DNA from: Pacificibacter marinus
GTDB taxonomy: Bacteria > Pseudomonadota > Alphaproteobacteria > Rhodobacterales > Rhodobacteraceae
Direction: 5' to 3'
Assembly: GCF_900109555.1 (NCBI RefSeq)
Contig: NZ_FNZV01000005.1
Span: forward strand, 168,688-232,687
DNA: 64,000 nt
Below, in pieces: positions 59,302-64,000 of the stretch. The notes under the pieces are model-generated. The model was not told the origin of the DNA and ran no database searches. It was given only the letters and a program-made list of their open reading frames with translations. The translations under genes were made by a program, and so were the position numbers. The first letter of the stretch is position 1. Every line of letters starts with the position of its first letter.

Positions 59302-61044
59302 ATGACCAACGATATCACTCAGCCTCAAAAAAACGTGCCTGATCCGCAGCAACCAGACGTGCTTGAACAAAGCTGCGCGACAGATATTGCGCCTAAAAAC
59401 CGCTTGCGGCCGGTCAGCAGGTTGAGCATCTGGTCACTTGGCTCTGTCGTCATTGCAGCTTTGGTGCTTATGCCGATCTTTGCGGTGATTTGGATCGCGT
59501 TTCACCCGACCGAAAATATCTGGCCGCATTTGTTGGCCACGACATTGCCACGCTATGCGATGACCACGGGCATTTTGGCATTGGGTGTGGCGCTTTTGTC
59601 GGCTTGCGTTGGCACGGGCACCGCTTGGTTGGTGACCATGTACCGGTTCCCGTTGTCCAAAACGCTTGAGTGGCTGTTGTTATTGCCTTTGGCCATCCCT
59701 GCCTATGTCGGGGCCTATGCATTGGTGGATTTCTTGGAATTCGCTGGCCCTGTGCAAACTTTGTTGCGCAACGTGTTCGACTGGCGGTCTGCGCGTGACT
59801 ATGCCTTTCCCGAAATCCGCTCTATCGGTTCTGCTATCATCGTGCTGTCCGCCGCCTTAACGCCCTATGTGTTCTTGCTGGCACGCGCGGCGTTCCGTGA
59901 ACATTCGGGGTCTGTCTACGAAGTCTCACGCGCTTTGGGGGCGGGGCCTTTTGCACGGTTTTGGCGTGTAGGCTTGCCAATGGCGCGCCCCGCGATTGCG
60001 GCTGGCACGGCCATTGTGATGATGGAAACTGTGTCAGATTACGGCACCGTGTCGTATTTCGCAGTGCAAACCCTGACCACGGGCATCTTTTCCACGTGGT
60101 TAGAAGGGGGCAATGCAGGCGGCGCGGCGCAGATTGCTTCTGTGGTGCTTTTGGTTGTGCTTTTGTTGCTCACCTTTGAAAAGTCATCGCGAGGCAAAGC
60201 CCGTTATCACAGCGGTGCACGCCATCCGCGTCCTATTTTGGCGATCAAACTGACGGGCGCACAAGGCTGGCTGACAACCTTTGTCTGCTTCATTCCTTTT
60301 GCTGTTGGTTTTATTCTGCCCGTCGCTGTTATTTTAAGTCACGCTTTGGGCGAGCCCGAGCAATGGCTTGCACCGGGGTTGATTTCAGCCTTTAAAAACA
60401 CGCTTACCGTGGCAGGGATTGCGTCATTGGTCACGGTGACTGCGGCCTTGTTCATGGTCTACGGGGTGCGTTTGACGGGGCGCGCTTTGCCGCGTTTGGC
60501 ATTGCCCTTTACGACGCTTGGCTACGCCGCGCCCGGTGCCGTTTTGGGGATCGGAATTCTGTTTCCGCTGGCCGCGTTTGACAATGCTTTGGCCGATCTG
60601 ATTTTAAAGCTCACAGGGCACGAAATCGGCCTGCTGTTCACGGGCTCTGCCTTTGCCATCATCTTTGCCTACACAGTGCGATTCTTTGCCATCGCTCAAG
60701 GCGCTGCGGATGCGGCCATGGGGCGGGTTGCGCCGTCTTTGCCAATGGCCGCTAGATCGCTGGGGCAAACACTGGGCGGCACATTGCGCCGTGTCTACAT
60801 TCCGCTCATTCGTGGGTCCGTTGGCACGGCTTTGTTGCTTGTCTTTGTCGATTGCGTCAAAGAACTGCCCGCCACGCTTTTGCTGCGTCCGTTCAACTAC
60901 AACACGCTGGCCACGCGGGTGCATGAAAAGGCGTCGCTTGAACAGCTTGAACAAGCCTCGCCTGCTGCTTTGTTGGTGATTGCTGTGGGGCTGGTGGCCG
61001 TCATTCTCATGGCGCGCTCTGAAAATGCGTCTGATTTAACTTAA
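59302..61044 (+). CDS. ABC transporter permease, Fe3+-type (FbpB/AfuB-like)
   Basis: The 580-residue protein is a fused dimer-type permease. Two copies of the transmembrane domain are each marked by an EAA loop: EVSRALGAGPFARFWRVGLPMARPAI at about 210 and AARSLGQTLGGTLRRVYIPLIRGSVG at about 482. About 12 hydrophobic segments can be counted. This layout fits the Fe3+ importers SfuB/FbpB and some thiamine transporters. I use the ATG at 59302 because the earlier frame carries an unlikely N-terminus. No binding protein is adjacent; an FbpC-like ATPase lies at 28171-29277. Confidence 0.88.
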   Translation: MTNDITQPQKNVPDPQQPDVLEQSCATDIAPKNRLRPVSRLSIWSLGSVVIAALVLMPIFAVIWIAFHPTENIWPHLLATTLPRYAMTTGILALGVALLSACVGTGTAWLVTMYRFPLSKTLEWLLLLPLAIPAYVGAYALVDFLEFAGPVQTLLRNVFDWRSARDYAFPEIRSIGSAIIVLSAALTPYVFLLARAAFREHSGSVYEVSRALGAGPFARFWRVGLPMARPAIAAGTAIVMMETVSDYGTVSYFAVQTLTTGIFSTWLEGGNAGGAAQIASVVLLVVLLLLTFEKSSRGKARYHSGARHPRPILAIKLTGAQGWLTTFVCFIPFAVGFILPVAVILSHALGEPEQWLAPGLISAFKNTLTVAGIASLVTVTAALFMVYGVRLTGRALPRLALPFTTLGYAAPGAVLGIGILFPLAAFDNALADLILKLTGHEIGLLFTGSAFAIIFAYTVRFFAIAQGAADAAMGRVAPSLPMAARSLGQTLGGTLRRVYIPLIRGSVGTALLLVFVDCVKELPATLLLRPFNYNTLATRVHEKASLEQLEQASPAALLVIAVGLVAVILMARSENASDLT

Positions 61045-61050
61045 GGTCCC

Positions 61051-61574
61051 GATATTATTATCGTCGCGGGGGTGACCGGCTGCGGCAAAACACGATCGCC
61101 AGTCGTCTGGCCGAAATCCATGGTATTCCTTTTCTTGAGGCCGATGATTTCAACCCGCCACAAAACGTTGAACACATGTCCTAAGGGAAGCCTTTGTCAG
61201 ATGAAATGCGTCTGCCATGGCTTCAGATCTTGGCACAGGCAGCACGCAAAGCCGCACGCAAACAGGGCTGCGCCGTCGTCAGTTGTTCCGCGCTCAAACA
61301 AAGCTACCGCGATCTTTTGATTTCTGAAACAGGCCGTGCGCGAGTCGTTCTTTTGCACGGCACACGTGCTGCGATTCTAAAACGAATGGCCGTACGCGAA
61401 AATCATTACCTGCCAACCAGTTTGCTTGATAGCCAACTTGAAACCTTAGAGATGCCAAATCCCCAAGAAAAAAAGGTGTTCGCAGTCAACGCCGATAGTG
61501 CGTCGGAAAAAGTTTTTGAATTAGTGCAAAAAACTCTCAAAAATACTCTTGCACCCCCCCGCCAATATCCTTAA
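61051..61574 (+). pseudogene. gntK: Gluconokinase pseudogene
   Basis: The remnant reads DIIIVAGVTGCGKT, then (after a one-base deletion near 61090-61093, where acaacg has become acacg) TIASRLAEIHGIPFLEADDF, NPPQNVEHMS, a stop TAA at 61182-61184 in the place of the usual serine, and GKPLSDEMRLPWLQILAQAA, CSALKQSYRDLL, RENHYLPTSLLDSQLETLE. This is the whole length of a GntK kinase. No start codon lies between the permease stop and the first residue. A frameshift, a nonsense codon and the missing start together show the gene is dead. GntK phosphorylates gluconate to 6-phosphogluconate. Confidence 0.9.
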
Positions 61575-61586
61575 ACGACCCTCAGT

Positions 61587-61662
61587 GCCCCTATAGCTCA
61601 GCTGGTAGAGCAACTGATTTGTAATCAGTAGGTCCGCGGTTCGAGTCCGTGTGGGGGCACCA
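61587..61662 (+). tRNA. tRNA-Thr (anticodon TGT)
   Basis: The acceptor arms are gccccta (61587-61593) and tgggggc (61652-61658), followed by a and an encoded CCA end. The D-arm includes tagctcagctggtagagc, the anticodon loop is ctgattTGTaatcag, and the T-arm is cgcgg-ttcgagt-ccgtg. TGT reads threonine ACA codons. It is the integration site of the following island. Confidence 0.97.
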
Positions 61663-61697
61663 TCAATTCAATAACTTACACGGTTTTGCGTTTTAGG

Positions 61698-61726
61698 TTG
61701 GATCAATATTGGATCAATATTGGATC
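61698..61726. repeat. Tandem 11-base repeats between tRNA-Thr and the integrase gene
   Basis: ttggatcaata occurs twice in tandem (61698-61708 and 61709-61719), followed by the start of a third copy, ttggatc. They lie 36 bases from the tRNA end and could be recombinase arm-binding sites of the att region. Spacing of 11 bases is about one helical turn. Confidence 0.6.
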
Positions 61727-61749
61727 GTTCCCTTTTTTCGTACAAATAG

Positions 61750-63006
61750 CTAAGCTAATCCTCTTCCCGTCTGACGCAGACGTACAACTTGTGCGACCTG
61801 TGAGTCATTGTCGCGTAAGTATCGCTGTGTTGTAGAGAAGTTGGCGTGCTGACCTGCCGCTTGTAGCTGGCGGGGATCTGCGCCCATCTGCTCAGCTTCT
61901 GTTAAGCCCCCAGCGCGTGCATCTTTCAGCTTTATCTCTGGTGGAACACCTGCGGCTTTGGCGTACTTGCGCCAAATGGCGGTGAATGCCGTATGCTCAA
62001 AAGGGAGGTTGTGCCGGCTTGATATGATCAATGGGCCACTGTCGCGTCCAGCTTTGAGTTCCAATAGTCTGATGCGAAGATCAGGCAATCCATCAAGCGG
62101 GAAAGTAATTGGTTTGGGGGATGATTTGGCTGTCTTTGAAATAACCTTTTTAAACATGGTCATGCCCTGATCGAAGTGTTCGATGCAGAGCCCATCCTGC
62201 CATCTGGAATAAATGGTTTTAGATGCACGTCTGGATTTTCGTACAATCCCGCCCTGTAGGTATTCGGCTACTGATATTTCAAACCATTGGCCTCTAACGT
62301 CACTGCCGCGTAAAGCAAACTCGAATTGCAATAAAAGACCTGCAGCAAAGGCTTTGTCGTCAGCGGCATCAGCTAGAGCGACAACATCTTCGATCTGCTT
62401 GCGTGTCGGTCTTTCATCCGATGGGGATGGTGCTTTGATCCGCATGTTAGAAAGGGTTTCTTTTACATCTGCGGCACCTTCGATCTTGAGCAGTGCAGCA
62501 TAGCGTGCAAGACCACGAAGCTGAGTAAACATGCGATGGATGAAATCCACGCTGCGCCCTTTATTGCCCATAGTTTTCTCAATATTCTTGAGCTCAAAGA
62601 AATCAAGCTTTTCGACCTTCATGTGGCCGATTGCCTTGTTCCAGTACGCACAAGTGTACTGGTAGCCTTTTTGGGTGTTTGCTTTGACGCTCGCATATGG
62701 GCTTACATCATCAGTTAAATATCGGTGGATTACATAACCCCAAGTTCTGACGTCCCATCCAGAATTATCTTGGGCGTCCCACCAATCGATCATGGCAATA
62801 GTGAGCTCGCGACATCTCTGGGCTCTATGAATCTGCAAGTCATCATCTTTGTTGCCTGATAGCTTCAAATTCACAGATTTGACCTGGTATCCCGCCTCAA
62901 GAAAGCGCTTTGGTGCCTTCCATGAGGCCGTGTTCTTAGACCATGATATGCAGGGCGCATAAAGCGGGTCTGACCCATCCCGAAGCGCTGGCTTAAAGGT
63001 TTTCAT
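61750..63006 (-). CDS. Tyrosine-type site-specific integrase
   Basis: The 418-residue recombinase has an N-terminal core-binding domain and a catalytic domain. The first catalytic arginine is in FALRGSDVRGQWFEI. The second box reads LKDARAGGLTEAEQMG, with arginine present but the usual preceding histidine replaced by lysine. The third histidine is in AGQHANFSTTQRYLRD, where the tyrosine is the nucleophile. AAGGAG precedes the ATG at 63006. It lies beside tRNA-Thr, transcribed towards it, typical of a prophage or island. Confidence 0.93.
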   Translation of the reverse strand: MKTFKPALRDGSDPLYAPCISWSKNTASWKAPKRFLEAGYQVKSVNLKLSGNKDDDLQIHRAQRCRELTIAMIDWWDAQDNSGWDVRTWGYVIHRYLTDDVSPYASVKANTQKGYQYTCAYWNKAIGHMKVEKLDFFELKNIEKTMGNKGRSVDFIHRMFTQLRGLARYAALLKIEGAADVKETLSNMRIKAPSPSDERPTRKQIEDVVALADAADDKAFAAGLLLQFEFALRGSDVRGQWFEISVAEYLQGGIVRKSRRASKTIYSRWQDGLCIEHFDQGMTMFKKVISKTAKSSPKPITFPLDGLPDLRIRLLELKAGRDSGPLIISSRHNLPFEHTAFTAIWRKYAKAAGVPPEIKLKDARAGGLTEAEQMGADPRQLQAAGQHANFSTTQRYLRDNDSQVAQVVRLRQTGRGLA

Positions 63007-63262
63007 GATTTACTCCTTTATCCTCAATCAGAATTTCGGGGCTGATATCGTCGCCATTTGATAAATTAAATTGGCTCGTGTTACGGAATTTGCTTTTCAA
63101 GTTGACCCAAGCCCTCACGTCTGCCGCGACATATCGGGATAAAACAGGCACCGGTTTAGGGAAGTCGTCTGCTTCTAGGGCTTTCTTTTTACTGCGAAAC
63201 GCGCTTGCGGTCATGCCAAGTGCTTCTGCTGTATCTGTTGTTGTCCACATAAGTGTTGTCAT
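62993..63262 (-). CDS. Excisionase/AlpA-like winged-helix protein
   Basis: The start at 63262 (89 residues) gives MTTLMWTTTDTAEALGMTASAFRSKKKALEA, a small helix-turn-helix, followed by FPKPVPVLSRYVAADVRAWV, the typical wing and helix of Xis/AlpA-like directional factors. It overlaps the integrase start by 14 bases, the common xis-int order. A longer frame reaching 63346 has no ribosome site. Confidence 0.75.
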   Translation of the reverse strand: MTTLMWTTTDTAEALGMTASAFRSKKKALEADDFPKPVPVLSRYVAADVRAWVNLKSKFRNTSQFNLSNGDDISPEILIEDKGVNHENL

Positions 63263-63457
63263 GTTTTTCACCAATAATGCTTTAAAACATAGACCTCGGT
63301 TTTGAGGTCTTGTTTGTTTTGTGCATGAAGATTTCAAATCATGCATTATCGCGTGCGTTGGTCAGCCAAGGCTCCGAATTATATCCTAACCGCTGACGAA
63401 CACTTGCCTGTCGATCACCGTCCAAATCGTAAGCTCATCTGAGCCCACACCAATGCG

Positions 63458-64000
63458 TCACGCTTCCGGCGTGCCTTTAAAAAGCGGCAGGTCGGTGTGC
63501 GCGACGGCTAGGTCGAGGGACTCATCGAAGGACGCCTCGAAGGCTTTCTCGGGGTTGTAGATCGACAGGATGAACTTCACCTGACCGCCTGTCTTGCGGT
63601 AGCGAAAGCGCACGGGCATGCGGTACAGCGGGCCGTTTAAAAACACCGGGATGGCAATGATGATCAGGTTTGGCAGGTTCAGCGGCTGACCATTGAGGCC
63701 TTTGTGCTCATTGATGAACTTCATTTCCGCTTCGCCAGTGTCGCGGTTGGTGGTCAGTTTGAGGTCACTGGTTTCATTCACGAGGAACTGTTTCGACATT
63801 TGCAGCAGCTGCGTGAGCTGGCCGTATCGGCCCTCAATCTTGCAGGCCGTTTCAATCAGGCGATTTTCCCAATCGTCGTTTTTATCGTCTTGTACGCGGG
63901 CAATGATCGCGGGCGTTGGGTCCATGATGTTCTTGGCCTGCGTCTCAATAAACTCGCCCATGTCGTCTTTTTCGAGCGGCGTGTCAGACACCGCCATCCA
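63458..64000 (-). CDS. DUF2303/YfdQ-like phage protein (5' end outside window)
   Basis: The open frame continues to the window edge, with an in-frame ATG at 63997 and no stop before it, so the start is probably upstream. The 179 visible residues include MGEFIETQAKNIMDP, LIETACKIEGRYGQLTQLLQ, LPNLIIIAIPVFLNGPLYRM, PVRFRYRKTGGQVKFIL and a C-terminal PLFKGTPEA. The pattern resembles the C-terminal part of YfdQ/DUF2303 prophage proteins of unknown function, which supports a prophage identity for the island. Confidence 0.65.
   Translation of the reverse strand, partial: WMAVSDTPLEKDDMGEFIETQAKNIMDPTPAIIARVQDDKNDDWENRLIETACKIEGRYGQLTQLLQMSKQFLVNETSDLKLTTNRDTGEAEMKFINEHKGLNGQPLNLPNLIIIAIPVFLNGPLYRMPVRFRYRKTGGQVKFILSIYNPEKAFEASFDESLDLAVAHTDLPLFKGTPEA

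Noticed and set aside
61051..61574. Reading the region as two short intact genes
   Set aside because: Both pieces align in order with one gluconokinase, and the break points are a single-base deletion and a TAA, which fits decay better than two genes.

Overview
The window looks like a chromosomal segment of a marine-type alphaproteobacterium of the order Rhodobacterales (Roseobacter group). The evidence is the extended nuo operon with the small accessory genes typical of this group (DUF5337, DUF5333, a helix-hairpin-helix extension on NuoE), a gapR-type DUF2312 gene, tatABC, RNase J next to coaX/birA, and moderate GC content. This placement comes from gene content and protein similarity by eye, not from a database search.

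Layout. (1) 1-21000, plus strand: a nearly complete respiratory complex I operon, nuoB (5' cut) to nuoN, interleaved with eight extra small or unknown genes, then birA, coaX and the RNase J gene. It ends at a strong terminator. (2) 21100-26650, minus strand: a DEAD-box RNA helicase with an Asn/Asp/Arg-rich tail, a secreted DUF3299-like protein, peptide-release factor 3 (prfC) and a Hint-domain protein. (3) 27100-33300, mostly plus: an SDR with a degenerate active site, an Fe3+-type ABC ATPase, a divergent WYL regulator plus its small partner gene, tatABC and a DUF815 ATPase. (4) 33300-48600, mostly minus: a degenerate LysM/M23 lipoprotein with pcm and surE, small enzymes, then purF, cvpA, radA, a PqiA-like protein, mlaF/mlaE, alr, dnaB, pyrE and pyrC. 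(5) 48700-56050, plus: the urease cluster ureD-A-B-(LprI-like)-C-(unknown)-E-F-G, interrupted by two minus-strand paralogous genes of unknown function. (6) 56060-61575: an unknown alpha/beta protein, a two-helix membrane protein, gapR, a sulfotransferase-like protein, an Fe3+-type ABC permease and a decayed gluconokinase gene. (7) 61587-64000: tRNA-Thr(TGT) followed by a tyrosine integrase, an excisionase-like protein and a DUF2303/YfdQ-like phage gene. This is the edge of an integrated prophage or island.

How genes work together. Complex I subunits feed the quinone pool. UreABC hydrolyse urea, with UreDEFG inserting nickel. MlaE/F form the core of a lipid transporter. TatABC export folded proteins. 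SurE, Pcm and the NlpD-like lipoprotein form the classical surE-pcm-nlpD arrangement. PyrC and PyrE serve pyrimidine synthesis and PurF purine synthesis.

The least explained pieces are the two-gene inverted cassette inside the urease cluster, the paired helix-hairpin-helix proteins inside the complex I operon, the gluconokinase pseudogene beside an intact permease, and the tRNA-anchored island.
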